DNA of 64,000 nt from Pseudoalteromonas rubra (GTDB lineage: Bacteria > Pseudomonadota > Gammaproteobacteria > Enterobacterales > Alteromonadaceae): positions 1-64,000 of the forward strand of contig NZ_PNCJ01000016.1 of the NCBI RefSeq assembly GCF_005887115.1, read 5' to 3'. The translations under genes were made by a program, and so were the position numbers. How positions within the stretch are numbered: the first letter of the stretch is position 1; each line of letters opens with the position of its first letter. Of the stretch, positions 9,338-18,507 are shown in pieces. Under the pieces are notes generated by a model. It was not told the origin of the DNA and did no database searches. It worked only from the letters and a program-made list of their open reading frames with translations.

Positions 9338-9551
9338 TTATACCAATTTGCTTAATTAAGTGTTCTGTTTTGAGGCGAGAAAATAGGGTCGATAACACCG
9401 CTCTCGCGTCCTGCTATCGCTGAGGCACCTACATCCATACAGGCGAGGTAAAAATTTTGCTATTTAGTTGTCCTAAATAAGAAACTTTTAACGCCGTTAG
9501 CGCCCTATTTGCTCCTTCAAATTGACCCGGTGTTAAGTGAACTTGGTATTA
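9338..9551. mobile_element. MITE-like repeat, copy 1 (214 bp)
   Basis: Ends in imperfect terminal inverted repeats: TTATACCAATTTGCTTAAT on the left, and TAATACCAAGTTCACTTAA read inward from the right. The whole segment aligns to the reverse complement of 23451-23616, apart from about 48 extra bases in the middle (roughly 9398-9450). It has no coding capacity. The right end supplies the TAA stop of the YdcF/ElyC-like gene. Confidence 0.8.
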
Positions 9552-10313
9552 CAAAGCTTGTGGGTCAATCATTCGGCGCAGCGCTATCCATTGTCGTCCT
9601 ATCAATTCATGGGCATAAGTCGTTACTGCGTTTAATACGGATGCACTGGCGATAAAGCGCCGAAAGCCCTGCGCATTGCCGTAACTGTAAAATTGTACAG
9701 GTGCAGCTATGGTATCCACTCCCTGTGCAGAGAATAAATCTTGTGCACGAGTCATGTGGCTGGCTGAGGTGACCAGGGCAACTTTACTGTCAACAAGTCT
9801 GGTTGCAAGCAATAAAGCCTCTTCGGCTGTATCCCTGGCCTTTGAGTTTTGAATTATTTTGTGCACAGGAATGCCAAGGGCAACTGCGGTATTGGCCATC
9901 ATGGCGCTGCTTGTTGCTTTACCATGTCCGGCACCCGACACAATAAGCTGCGCATTTGGGTAAGCATGAAGTAGTCTGAGCCCTTCGGTCAGGCGAGAGA
10001 GCGCACAGCCTGATAGTTGCAGGTTGGCCGGCAATCGAGAGGCTGGCCTCACGCCACATCCCAGTACGACGACATAGTCTACATTTTGGTGCTTGTTCGT
10101 TAAAAATGGAGCTAACCTTTTCTCTGAAGGCGTTATAAGTACGTCTGCAAAGAAAGGGGTACTGATTGCCCATAAGCTGACAACTAACAGCCAGCTTACG
10201 AGGTAAGATTTGACATTTATCCTGGCGATAAACAGCAAGCACAGAGCAACTAACAGCAGGGTGATAGGCAAGGGCATCAGCAAAGACCCAATCACCTTTT
10301 TTACCTCAAACAT
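9549..10313 (-). CDS. YdcF/ElyC/SanA-like DUF218 envelope protein
   Basis: 254 residues. Two N-terminal membrane helices (about 10-30 and 36-56) are followed by a DUF218 domain. Its motifs are YVVVLGCGVR (about 80-89), RLTEGLRL, LIVSGAGHGKATSSAMMANTAVALGIP, SKARDTAEEALL and LVTSASHMTRA. E. coli ElyC (YcbC) has this two-helix plus DUF218 layout and affects peptidoglycan/lipid-carrier metabolism; that role is carried over by family only. The stop codon lies inside the adjoining MITE-like repeat, so the native C-terminus may have been altered by insertion. Confidence 0.8.
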   Translation of the reverse strand: MFEVKKVIGSLLMPLPITLLLVALCLLFIARINVKSYLVSWLLVVSLWAISTPFFADVLITPSEKRLAPFLTNKHQNVDYVVVLGCGVRPASRLPANLQLSGCALSRLTEGLRLLHAYPNAQLIVSGAGHGKATSSAMMANTAVALGIPVHKIIQNSKARDTAEEALLLATRLVDSKVALVTSASHMTRAQDLFSAQGVDTIAAPVQFYSYGNAQGFRRFIASASVLNAVTTYAHELIGRQWIALRRMIDPQAL

Positions 10314-10394
10314 AAAAATAGTCCGTTTATATTAGTCTGCTTAGTTTACCTTTATTCTCTCTCAAATACGTGGGTAATTCTGCTGATTTCTTGT

Positions 10395-11282
10395 TTAGCG
10401 ATTTACGGATTGTTTGCAGGTATTCAGGAAATGGCGGTAAACCGGGTTATCCTTCATATTCTTTTTCATTGCAAGATACATGGGGCGATTCAAGCCTAAT
10501 GCACCTAACGGTATAGACTTGATCAATCCCTGACTTTCATAGGGAGTAACTAACCAATCGGGTAGCGCCGCAACGCCCATACCGGCACTGACCAACTGAA
10601 ATATCAGTAGCCCCTGGTCCACGGTTTTCAAAGTGCCGTCAAATCGGGCATTCTGGATGAAGTGTTTGAAGATATCCTGGCGCTCTTTAGGGATGGGGTA
10701 AGAAATAATGGTTTCGTCTTTCAGGTCGAGTGCGGTGACATAGGCTTTTTTCGCGAGCTCGTGATCAGGTGCGACAATGAGCTTCAGTTTAAAGTCAAAA
10801 ATATGTGCATACTCTACGTGCTCAGGCTCGCGAATATCCGAGGTCAGGACCAGGTCTAGTTCATCACTGAGTAGTTCGGGGATCGCGTCGTAGCTAAAGC
10901 CGCGTTCATAATCCACCTTTATGTCTGGCCAGAAGTTATTGAACTCTTTAATGGTCGGCAGCAACCAGTGAAAACAGGCATGGCATTCAACACTGAGCCT
11001 CAACTGTGAGATAGGTTGATTGAGACTTTCTTTGAGACGGCACTTGGTGGCTTCGACCTTAGGTAAAACGTCATTCGCAAGTTCTAGTAAAAGCATGCCC
11101 TGTGGGGTAAAGCGAACGGGCTGCGTCTTGCGCTCAAACAATTGGCAATCCAGTTTGTTTTCCAGATCTTTGATTTGGTGAGAAAGTGCTGACTGAGTGA
11201 GGAATAACTCACGCGCTGTATTGACCAGTGATCCGGTTTCTTTCAGGGTCGCTATGGTTTTTAAGTGCTTTATATCTATCAT
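10395..11282 (-). CDS. metR: LysR-type methionine regulator MetR
   Basis: 295 residues from the ATG at 11282. This start was chosen because MIDIKHLKTIATL aligns with the known MetR start; upstream TTG/ATG codons add only a few residues. MetR activates metE/metH-type genes with homocysteine as co-regulator. The HTH (GSLVNTARELFLTQSALSHQIKDLENKLDCQLFERKTQPVRFT) and the MetR hallmark ECHACFHWLLPTIKEF (near residue 100) are present, as is SAGMGVAALPDWLV. No methionine gene is adjacent, so its targets lie outside the window. A perfect 12-bp palindrome lies about 75 bp upstream. Confidence 0.9.
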   Translation of the reverse strand: MIDIKHLKTIATLKETGSLVNTARELFLTQSALSHQIKDLENKLDCQLFERKTQPVRFTPQGMLLLELANDVLPKVEATKCRLKESLNQPISQLRLSVECHACFHWLLPTIKEFNNFWPDIKVDYERGFSYDAIPELLSDELDLVLTSDIREPEHVEYAHIFDFKLKLIVAPDHELAKKAYVTALDLKDETIISYPIPKERQDIFKHFIQNARFDGTLKTVDQGLLIFQLVSAGMGVAALPDWLVTPYESQGLIKSIPLGALGLNRPMYLAMKKNMKDNPVYRHFLNTCKQSVNR

Positions 11283-11357
11283 CATCAACAAATCTCATTC
11301 TAAACGTGAGTAAAACTCAGATTACACCCATACTACGCTGTGAATCCAAGCTATTCA

Positions 11358-11369
11358 ACGTCTAGACGT
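11358..11369. promoter_or_regulatory. 12-bp perfect palindrome upstream of metR
   Basis: ACGTCTAGACGT is fully self-complementary and lies about 75 bp before metR. It does not match the MetR consensus (TGAA-N5-TTCA), though it shares AGACGT-like core bases with MetJ boxes. Candidate operator. Confidence 0.35.
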
Positions 11370-11719
11370 CTATAAATCCAGCAGCGATTGACTAAATATT
11401 TACAAAATTACTATAGCATTATTTTTGACAGCGTTGTCATTCTTTATTTGACTTTTTTTTAAAAAATTACAATTTAATTTTACTCAAGTTGATTTTGAGA
11501 AAGAATCAGTTGTGAAAATGAGGGCTGAGATGTGGGTTTTAGTCATCTAGACTGTCAAACGGTGTTTGGTGTGCTGATACGACATATTCACAGGCCTACG
11601 TGTAGTTCAAGCCGTATTTACTCATATATTTAAAACTATTTAGCGGGCAATCATTACAACATGAGTTGCAGAGCCTTTATGGCAGCTAATCGAGGATAAT
11701 GAAATGCATTTATTTTGAT

Positions 11720-11880
11720 CAATGACTTAGCCTGGGTCCGCTCTCGGAGTAGAGTTTACAGGACCAGTCTTACTGGGCGGTGAGTCACATAATCGATTTA
11801 ACATGGAGCAAAGCATTGAGAGCCACACTGGCTTAATGTGTGTAAGCCAGTTACCCGATGCCCCCTCAGGGGGCATTTTT
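11720..11880 (+). ncRNA. Candidate small RNA ending in a strong terminator
   Basis: The region before this plus-strand terminator has no plus-strand gene. Three successive hairpins can be drawn: an outer CTGGGTCC/GGACCAG (one bulge) closing an inner CTCT/AGAG near 11732-11767; a perfect 9-bp ACTGGCTTA/TAAGCCAGT at 11827-11851; and the terminator stem with its T-run at 11857-11880. GATAAT (11695-11700) could be a -10 element but no good -35 accompanies it. The 5' end is therefore a guess. I do not recognise an RNA family. Confidence 0.4.
11857..11880 (+). terminator. Rho-independent terminator (plus strand)
   Basis: ATGCCCCC/GGGGGCAT closes on a 3-nt loop and is followed by TTTTT on the plus strand. 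On the minus strand no T-run follows, so it is poorly suited to ending the leftward GGDEF-EAL gene, whose TGA stop is the hairpin loop itself (11866-11868). It implies a rightward transcript. Confidence 0.7.
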
Positions 11881-14256
11881 CGTTTTGGCCTTAATCTGCT
11901 CTGTCTGTAAAAAAGCCAGTGCCTGCGAAGCTTTAAGGGGGTGAGAAATTAAAAACCCTTGCCCATACTGACATGATTTTGTGCTCAGCAGCTGAAACTG
12001 TTGCAGAGTTTCTATGCCTTCTGCTACTACTTCCAGGTCCAGTGACTTGGCGAGCGACAAAATCGCGTCAACCAGCGGGTTTTCTTCATCTGTGAGTTGA
12101 TTAATAAAACTCTTGTCGATTTTAAGTACATGAATAGGCAACTGGTGAAGGTAACCAAGGGCCGAATATCCGGTACCAAAGTCGTCGAGATACAGCTTCA
12201 CGCCAAAGGGTGACAGACCATTAATTACTTTAGTCGCCAGGCTGAGGTTTTCAATCAGCCCGGATTCCGTGATTTCAAGGCTGAGTGCCCCATTACTCAG
12301 TTGGTAGGTACGGTATAAAGCTGCGATCTGCTCTACAAATTCCAAACTGGCAAAGTGACGCGAAGAGACATTGACGGTCAGGCTGATGTCCTGAAACCCG
12401 GCGCTCTGCCATTTCGCGACTTGTTTTGCTGCCAATTCAAGTAAGTGTAAATCGAGCTCAATAATCTGGCCTGTCTGCTCGGCGATGGGAATAAAGTCAT
12501 CAGGTGTGACCAGGCCATTTTTAGGGTGATGCCAGCGAACCAGAGATTCGAAACTGACGACCTTAGGATGAGTGAGAGTGAAAATGGGCTGATAATAAAG
12601 CTCAAATTCTCCGTTTTTAATCCCATTTTGTAGGTCATTTTCTATGTCGGCCTGCTGTTTTAGCTTTTTTCGCATCTCATTATTGAAATAGCGGATCTGA
12701 CTGCGCCCCGCTGATTTAGCTTCGTACATAGCGGCATCAGCCTGTTGCAGCAGGGTTATGGCGTTGTCAGAGTCGCTGGAGGTAAAGGCGACACCAATGC
12801 TGCTTGAAGCTTGCAGCAGGTGACCGTCGATATGAATGGGTTTCGCGATGGCTCCTGTGATGCGTTCCAAGGCAAGTTCGACTTGGTGTTTGTCACTAAT
12901 ATTTTCCATGAAGATGGCGAATTCATCACCTCCCAGACGTGCAAAGGTGTCCGTTTTGCGAATGCAGCCACGGATAAGATCAACAATGGCCACTAAAAAG
13001 TGATCGCCGACATCGTGCCCCAGCGCGTCATTGATGCTTTTAAAGCGATCCAGGTCAAGATATAACAAACAATGCTGGAGTGCGGACTGACTTCGCCCTA
13101 AAGATAAAATGGCATGTTTGATACGCTCCAGCATTAGGTAACGATTCGCCAGCCCGGTCAAGTCATCGTGTAGTGCTCTGTGCTCCAGTGCCTGGCGGGC
13201 AAGGCGTCGGTCGATAGCCATGCTGAGCTGACGGCTGATGTAGGTTAAAATAGCTTTATGGTGTTGGCTAAATGCCTGGTCGTTGTCATAGCTTTGCAGG
13301 ACAACGACGCCCTGATACTGGTCATTGACGACAAAAGGAACACCGAGCCAGGAGCGCGGTGAGCGACCGACCATCTTAAAATTCTGCTGCTTAATATGCG
13401 TTAAAAACTGCTGGTGGTCACACAACAAGGGTTTTTGTTGTTTGATGATGTAATAAGAGGCAGTGTGTTTGATCTGCTCTTTGGAGACTTTTTGATGGGC
13501 ACTGCACTTTACGCCTGCCTCAATCAGATAGTCGATCTCCAGAACGTCAAGCTGGGTGTCATATAGCCCGATAAAGCAGTTTTCCGCCGGTAATTGTGAA
13601 CAAATGATGCTGTACAGCTCATCATAAAAAGCGTCTAAGTTGCGTGACTGGTATGTGATATTCGCGATTTTTAGCAAGCACTTTTCCAGTTGTTGTGCCT
13701 GATGCAGCTGATCTACAGTGGCTGTGAGGTGGTCCAGTGTTCGAACCTGATGAATTTTAGCACTGAGTAAGTGAGCAACTGTGGAGAGGATCTGTAAATG
13801 TCCCTGTGTGAAATAGTCCGGCTCAGGGTGCTCACAGTCAATTACGCCTAGTAACGTGTTTTCATAAACCAATGGCACACATAGCTCCGACAGCGCAGGT
13901 CGGGCGTCGGCTATGTACATAGGTTCAAGGGCAACGTTACCAGAGAGAAAAGGTTGCTTAGTACGGGCAACATGCCCCGTGATCCCAGCAGCGATAGGGA
14001 TACGTTGCTGGCGTACTTCATGGACAATGTCTTTGTGTGCAACCCCCATACTGGCGACGACGTCCAGAAATTGATTCGCAGGGTCGCTCAGATAAATAAC
14101 GCAATCAACAAACCCTAGTCGGCTTACTACCTGACTGGTGACATACTCAAAGAGTTCATCCAGGTGTGTGATCTGCAATAGCGATAATGAAAACTGGTTA
14201 ATGATGCTTAACTGTTCGGTTTTTGATTCTAGTTTTGTTTCTGACAGTATTGGCAT
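11866..14256 (-). CDS. GAF-GAF-GGDEF-EAL cyclic-di-GMP signalling protein
   Basis: 796 residues with no membrane helix, so probably cytosolic. Two GAF sensor domains (about 25-170 and 190-350) precede a GGDEF domain (about 360-525) and an EAL domain (about 540-785). The cyclase site is intact (RLGGDEFAIF, GGDEF at 442-446), with an RxxD inhibitory site five residues before it (RKTD). The phosphodiesterase signature is ESL rather than EAL (residues 570-572), but the key Glu, the NVSS, EITES, DDFGTGYSAL, KIDKSFI and AEGIET motifs are kept. Both activities are therefore possible. The GAF ligand is unknown. Divergent from pyrC. Confidence 0.9.
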   Translation of the reverse strand: MPILSETKLESKTEQLSIINQFSLSLLQITHLDELFEYVTSQVVSRLGFVDCVIYLSDPANQFLDVVASMGVAHKDIVHEVRQQRIPIAAGITGHVARTKQPFLSGNVALEPMYIADARPALSELCVPLVYENTLLGVIDCEHPEPDYFTQGHLQILSTVAHLLSAKIHQVRTLDHLTATVDQLHQAQQLEKCLLKIANITYQSRNLDAFYDELYSIICSQLPAENCFIGLYDTQLDVLEIDYLIEAGVKCSAHQKVSKEQIKHTASYYIIKQQKPLLCDHQQFLTHIKQQNFKMVGRSPRSWLGVPFVVNDQYQGVVVLQSYDNDQAFSQHHKAILTYISRQLSMAIDRRLARQALEHRALHDDLTGLANRYLMLERIKHAILSLGRSQSALQHCLLYLDLDRFKSINDALGHDVGDHFLVAIVDLIRGCIRKTDTFARLGGDEFAIFMENISDKHQVELALERITGAIAKPIHIDGHLLQASSSIGVAFTSSDSDNAITLLQQADAAMYEAKSAGRSQIRYFNNEMRKKLKQQADIENDLQNGIKNGEFELYYQPIFTLTHPKVVSFESLVRWHHPKNGLVTPDDFIPIAEQTGQIIELDLHLLELAAKQVAKWQSAGFQDISLTVNVSSRHFASLEFVEQIAALYRTYQLSNGALSLEITESGLIENLSLATKVINGLSPFGVKLYLDDFGTGYSALGYLHQLPIHVLKIDKSFINQLTDEENPLVDAILSLAKSLDLEVVAEGIETLQQFQLLSTKSCQYGQGFLISHPLKASQALAFLQTEQIKAKTKNAP

Positions 14257-14465
14257 AGCATAGGCCTGATTACTTAATCTTCTACCATGTTAACGCTCTT
14301 AAATCATGCGTTACAGTCAATGTTGCAATTAAATTGCTATTCGCTGTAAACCTGATGACACTTTTACGACATTGTGGCTCCAAAGCGTGTCGGGTTGGAC
14401 TGAAAAACTTTACTAACCTGCTGGCTCGGCCTATGATCGGGCAAATTCAGTAGTGGGAAAGAGCA

Positions 14466-15509
14466 ATGACAAGTAAACAGACCTTAACAATCACTCGTCC
14501 AGACGACTGGCATGTGCATCTTCGTGATGGTGCGGTACTCGTTGACACTGTGCGCGACATCAGTCGCTACATGGGGCGCGCTATCATTATGCCTAACCTG
14601 GTGCCTCCGGCGACTTGTACGCAAAGCGCACTGGCTTATCGGGAGCGTATTCTTGCAGCACAACCGAAAGCGCAATTTGAGCCGCTGATGGTGTTGTATC
14701 TGACGGATAATACCAGCGCTGAAGAGATCCGAGCTGCAAAAGCCAGTGGACATATAGTTGCCGCAAAGCTTTACCCTGCTGGTGCAACTACCAATTCAGA
14801 CTCCGGTGTGACTGACGTTGAAAATATTTACCCTATCCTTGAAGTGATGCAAGAAGTGGGTATGTTATTGCTCGTGCACGGTGAAGTGACGGATTCTTCG
14901 ATCGATATTTTTGATCGTGAAAAGGTGTTTATTGATACAAAACTTAAAAAAGTCGTCGATGCGTTTCCCAAACTAAAAATCGTGCTAGAGCATATTACCA
15001 CTCAGGATGCGGTTGAGTTTGTTGAGTCGGCACCGGATAATGTCGCAGCGACAATTACTGCTCACCACTTGCTATATAACCGCAATCATATGCTAGCAGG
15101 CGGTATCCGTCCCCATTACTACTGTTTGCCGATACTGAAGCGAAATACACATCAGCAAGCGCTATTGCGTGCCGCGACCAGTGGCAGTAAAAAGTTCTTT
15201 TTGGGTACGGATTCTGCGCCTCATGCCAAAGATAAAAAGGAAGCGGCTTGTGGATGTGCTGGTGCTTATACTGCCCATGCAGCCATTGAGCTGTATGCAG
15301 AAGCATTCGAAGAGGCTGACGCGCTGGATAAGCTAGAAGGTTTTGCGAGTCACTTTGGCCCGGATTTTTATGGCTTACCACGCAATACAGATACTATCAC
15401 ACTGGAAAAAACCAGCTGGCAAGTACCAGAGTCTTATCCACTGGGCGATACTCAGGTTGTGCCAATTAAGGCGGGTGCAAGCGTAGACTGGTTGGTCGTC
15501 GCTGAATAA
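14466..15509 (+). CDS. pyrC: Dihydroorotase
   Basis: PyrC cyclises N-carbamoyl-L-aspartate to dihydroorotate in de novo pyrimidine synthesis. 347 residues, matching the class II enzyme of E. coli (about 348). Zinc ligands are visible: the HxH of [10 protein letters not shown] (about residues 14-21), the carboxylated lysine region [17 protein letters not shown], histidines in LLVHGEV and VLEHITT, and Asp in [21 protein letters not shown] precedes the ATG. It stands alone, followed by a strong terminator. Confidence 0.97.
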   Translation: MTSKQTLTITRPDDWHVHLRDGAVLVDTVRDISRYMGRAIIMPNLVPPATCTQSALAYRERILAAQPKAQFEPLMVLYLTDNTSAEEIRAAKASGHIVAAKLYPAGATTNSDSGVTDVENIYPILEVMQEVGMLLLVHGEVTDSSIDIFDREKVFIDTKLKKVVDAFPKLKIVLEHITTQDAVEFVESAPDNVAATITAHHLLYNRNHMLAGGIRPHYYCLPILKRNTHQQALLRAATSGSKKFFLGTDSAPHAKDKKEAACGCAGAYTAHAAIELYAEAFEEADALDKLEGFASHFGPDFYGLPRNTDTITLEKTSWQVPESYPLGDTQVVPIKAGASVDWLVVAE

Positions 15510-15528
15510 ACACGAGATCATATATGAC

Positions 15529-15553
15529 AAGGCAGCCTCGGCTGCCTTTTTTG
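15529..15553 (+). terminator. Terminator after pyrC
   Basis: A GGCAGCC/GGCTGCC stem (extended by AA/TT) with a 2-nt loop followed by a T6 run. Confidence 0.88.
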
Positions 15554-15585
15554 TACAATTTGATGCCGTGCGATTTAATCAAAAG

Positions 15586-16416
15586 TCAGGGGGGCGTTGC
15601 TTTTTGTAAAACGGTGTTCAAGGCTTCATCCATTTTTGCGATAAAATCAGTTTTGAAGGGATATTTTCCTTCGTACCCTTTTAAGTAACCGATATGGGCA
15701 CTGCGGCTCAGGACTACACGGTCTTCGATAAATGATTTTGCTGATAATCCGGGTAATTGTTCCTGAAGATCACTAATTCCAATTAAAGTTGAGAGCCTGT
15801 CGTTAATGTAGCAGTCGATCCTTTTTTTAAATAGCTTGATGATGTTAGCGCGGGTGTTCTTGTTTTCCCAAACAACAATATGTCCGGTTTCTCTTGCTTG
15901 TTTGAGTGCATCGTCCAGGATAAGAAAGCCTGCATTCAAGCCGATATTAATCGGTGCCTTATCGCTATCACGCTGAGTGATATTTTGTAAAGTGACACCG
16001 GGGTTGCAAAACGCCACAACTTCTTCTTGTTTCAGCGCGACAGAGTAGGGCCAGATATAGGGGCGTGTGTCTAGATGAATATAAGGTGGCATCAGAGCGA
16101 ATGCTTCACCATGTTCGAGGGCCGCAACGCCTCTTTTCCATGGAATGGGACGTAACTCAACCAAATACTCCTCTTTTATGAGCTTCGCGGCCTCCTGAAT
16201 TAGGGTCGGGTATATCCCGACCAGTTTTCCATCCTGAACATAAGAATAAGGGGGGTAGCTGTCGTCAGCTAAAATAGTGACTGGGATCGGGCTTGCGGCA
16301 CGTGCAAGGGCACTGGCAAAAAAACCACATAACACGAGCAATCGCACCGCGTGTGTATATACTGAATACTCGCGATACAGGTTCCTGCATTGTCTCGCTT
16401 TAACTACTTCTGACAC
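15586..16416 (-). CDS. Periplasmic solute-binding protein, amino-acid (SBP_bac_3) type
   Basis: Up to 276 residues. A hydrophobic signal sequence lies at about residues 24-41 (VRLLVLCGFFASALARAAS), so a GTG start at that valine would give a conventional export signal; the upstream GTG at 16416 would leave a long, unlikely n-region. The mature part begins PIPVTILADDSYPPYSYVQDGKLVGIYPTLIQEAAKL, the usual opening of polar-amino-acid-type binding domains. No permease or ATPase is nearby, so it may be an orphan sensor-like binder, as is common in this genus. Ligand unknown. Confidence 0.72.
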   Translation of the reverse strand: MSEVVKARQCRNLYREYSVYTHAVRLLVLCGFFASALARAASPIPVTILADDSYPPYSYVQDGKLVGIYPTLIQEAAKLIKEEYLVELRPIPWKRGVAALEHGEAFALMPPYIHLDTRPYIWPYSVALKQEEVVAFCNPGVTLQNITQRDSDKAPINIGLNAGFLILDDALKQARETGHIVVWENKNTRANIIKLFKKRIDCYINDRLSTLIGISDLQEQLPGLSAKSFIEDRVVLSRSAHIGYLKGYEGKYPFKTDFIAKMDEALNTVLQKATPP

Positions 16417-16649
16417 AGCTATATGTCCAGCGGGAAATCTTATTCTAACTTTAGATAATATCTGTCCATATGCCAGTATTGGATTTACATACAGAATTAT
16501 TCATGCAAGCTTTACAAAGTGTAAGGCGGCGTAATGTCATCATTATGGAGTAACGATTACACTCTCATGCCCAGCAGTGGGGTATGCCTCCTTCCCAGGA
16601 TACCCGCTGTTGTAAGATTCGACGTCAGGACACTCAGATAGGCACAGGC

Positions 16650-16955
16650 ATGGCACATCTTTTATTAGCACAAACCAATGATCACATCCTTCTTAAACCT
16701 GAGCACCGTTTTGGTCGGGCAGAGAGTGAGGTTGATACTCAGGTGTTAGGAATCGAAATATCGCGTCACCATGCTGTTATTGCATGGACAGGTCAGCATT
16801 GGGCGCTCAGAGATATCAGTAAAAATGGTGTGTTTGTGAACCAGCTCAAGATATCGCCCGATACAGATAGAGTGCTTAACTTGGGTGATGTGATCACTTT
16901 TTCAGACTTGCACCCTCACAGCTTTATTGTGAGTTGCTTAGCCCCTCCCGATTAA
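16650..16955 (+). CDS. Stand-alone FHA-domain protein
   Basis: About 101 residues from the ATG at 16650; in-frame extension to 16584 adds a Cys-rich stretch with no domain and is less likely. The whole protein is one forkhead-associated domain that binds phosphothreonine. It shows HRFGRAESEVDTQV (conserved GR), EISRHHAVIAW (S-R-H core) and DISKNGVFVNQLKI (N-G loop). No kinase, phosphatase or type VI secretion gene is in the neighbourhood, so its partner is unknown. Confidence 0.7.
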   Translation: MAHLLLAQTNDHILLKPEHRFGRAESEVDTQVLGIEISRHHAVIAWTGQHWALRDISKNGVFVNQLKISPDTDRVLNLGDVITFSDLHPHSFIVSCLAPPD

Positions 16956-16969
16956 ATCAGGCTGACGTC

Positions 16970-17521
16970 CTAAAGCGCGCGGCCCATGACGACAAATTGA
17001 AGCTCGGGGAATAAAATGCCAGCCTGGGGTGGTAGCAGCACCTCAAAGCGATGTGACCGCATAGCTGCGACCCGTGAAACCGGGCAATCTAACACGATAT
17101 TACGACAGCCCAGTTCGTTAGCATGCATCAGGCGCGATTTAATCAGTTGATTTGCCAACCCTTGATTACGCCACTGCGTAGCGACGGCGAGCCGTCCCCA
17201 GGTTGCCAGTGGCGTGGCCAGTTGGTGACCCAGCGATTGGTAAAGTTGTTTTTCAGGTAAATGTGTCAGGTCAGTGCAAAGGTTCATTCTGGCTGTGGCG
17301 ATGATATTTCCCTGATGCTCTGCCAGCCAGATATATGCCTCAATATCTGCGCGCTCGAGCCAGGAATCGGATGTTGAACAGTGGCTGATGGTATGGCCTT
17401 GCTCGCGCCATACTTTACTGCGAAACCGGCCCAGTCTATGCCTGTCTGTATCGCTAAGTTTGCCCGGTGCATAGCACTGCAGTGAATAGGCTTGCGGTTG
17501 TGGTTGGATGAAAGCTGTCAT
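16970..17521 (-). CDS. GNAT-family N-acetyltransferase
   Basis: 183 residues with a GNAT fold. The acetyl-CoA binding motif A is seen as TWGRLAVATQWRNQGLANQLIKSRL (about residues 106-130), preceded by strands IWLAEHQGNIIATARM. The following DCPVSRVAAMRSHRFEVLLP places the motif B helix. Converges tail to tail with the FHA gene (14 bp gap) and lies downstream of folD on the same strand, about 130 bp away. The substrate is not inferable. Confidence 0.78.
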   Translation of the reverse strand: MTAFIQPQPQAYSLQCYAPGKLSDTDRHRLGRFRSKVWREQGHTISHCSTSDSWLERADIEAYIWLAEHQGNIIATARMNLCTDLTHLPEKQLYQSLGHQLATPLATWGRLAVATQWRNQGLANQLIKSRLMHANELGCRNIVLDCPVSRVAAMRSHRFEVLLPPQAGILFPELQFVVMGRAL

Positions 17522-17652
17522 TATGATCCTTTATTGAGAGCAATGACTGCTCAATATTAGCCCATAAATAAAAACACGCTAGATTTTCTTCCAGTTTGAA
17601 TTGACGAGAAAGTGGGGGAATGCAGGCGCAGTGTGCACCTGCAATGAAGGCT

Positions 17653-18507
17653 TTAGCTATGGTAGTTTTCGCAGGCCTCAAGTGTGTTCTCAATCAAGCT
17701 TGCGACTGTCATAGGACCCACACCACCAGGCACTGGCGTGATGAAGCTGGCGCGTTGCTCGGCTACATCATATTGTACATCGCCAACTAGCTTGCCAGAT
17801 TCTAAACGGTTGATACCTACATCAATGACCATGGCGCCTTCTTTAATCCACTCACCCGGAATAAACTCTGGCTTGCCCACGGCAACAACTAACAGGTCCG
17901 CGCGTCTCACATGTGCTTCCAGATCCTGGGTAAATTTATGACAAACAGTCGTCGTGCAGCCTGCCAGCAACAACTCTAATGACATTGGGCGACCGACAAT
18001 GTTCGATGCACCAACCACGACAGCATGCATGCCTTTATACCTGACACCGGTAGAGTCCAGTAACGTAATGATCCCTTTTGGAGTACAGGGGCGTAGTGCT
18101 GGCATACGTTGCGCCAGTCGTCCGACATTATAAGGGTGAAAACCATCAACATCTTTGTGAGGGTGGATACGTTCCAGCACTTTCTCGGCATCTAATCCAT
18201 CAGGCAATGGCAACTGAACAAGGATACCATCAACATTTGGATCCTGGTTAAGCGTGTCCACCAACTCCAGTAATTGCGCTTCACTTGTGTCTGCGGGAAG
18301 ATCATATGACTTAGATACGAAGCCTACTTCTTCACACGCCTTGCGCTTTGAGCCTACGTATACCTGGCTGGCGGGGTCCTGGCCAACGAGTACAACTGCG
18401 AGTCCTGGTGCTCTGAGCCCCTGATTGATCCGCGCTGCAACGCGGTTGGCTACGGTACTGCGAACTTGTTTCGCAATGACTTTACCGTCGATGATGTTTG
18501 CCGTCAT
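17653..18507 (-). CDS. folD: Methylene-tetrahydrofolate dehydrogenase / methenyl-tetrahydrofolate cyclohydrolase
   Basis: Bifunctional cytosolic FolD interconverts 5,10-methylene-THF and 10-formyl-THF with NADP. 284 residues (family about 285-290). Motifs: [17 protein letters not shown] with the catalytic Tyr and Lys (about residues 49-65), [30 protein letters not shown], the NADP-binding [13 protein letters not shown] (about 160-172) and [22 protein letters not shown] at the end. Located just upstream of the tRNA cluster but transcribed away from it. Confidence 0.97.
   Translation of the reverse strand: MTANIIDGKVIAKQVRSTVANRVAARINQGLRAPGLAVVLVGQDPASQVYVGSKRKACEEVGFVSKSYDLPADTSEAQLLELVDTLNQDPNVDGILVQLPLPDGLDAEKVLERIHPHKDVDGFHPYNVGRLAQRMPALRPCTPKGIITLLDSTGVRYKGMHAVVVGASNIVGRPMSLELLLAGCTTTVCHKFTQDLEAHVRRADLLVVAVGKPEFIPGEWIKEGAMVIDVGINRLESGKLVGDVQYDVAEQRASFITPVPGGVGPMTVASLIENTLEACENYHS

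Noticed and set aside
11700..11880. CsrB/CsrC-type regulatory RNA
   Set aside because: Only about four GGA motifs occur, far fewer than the many repeated motifs of CsrB-type RNAs, so the candidate was left unclassified.
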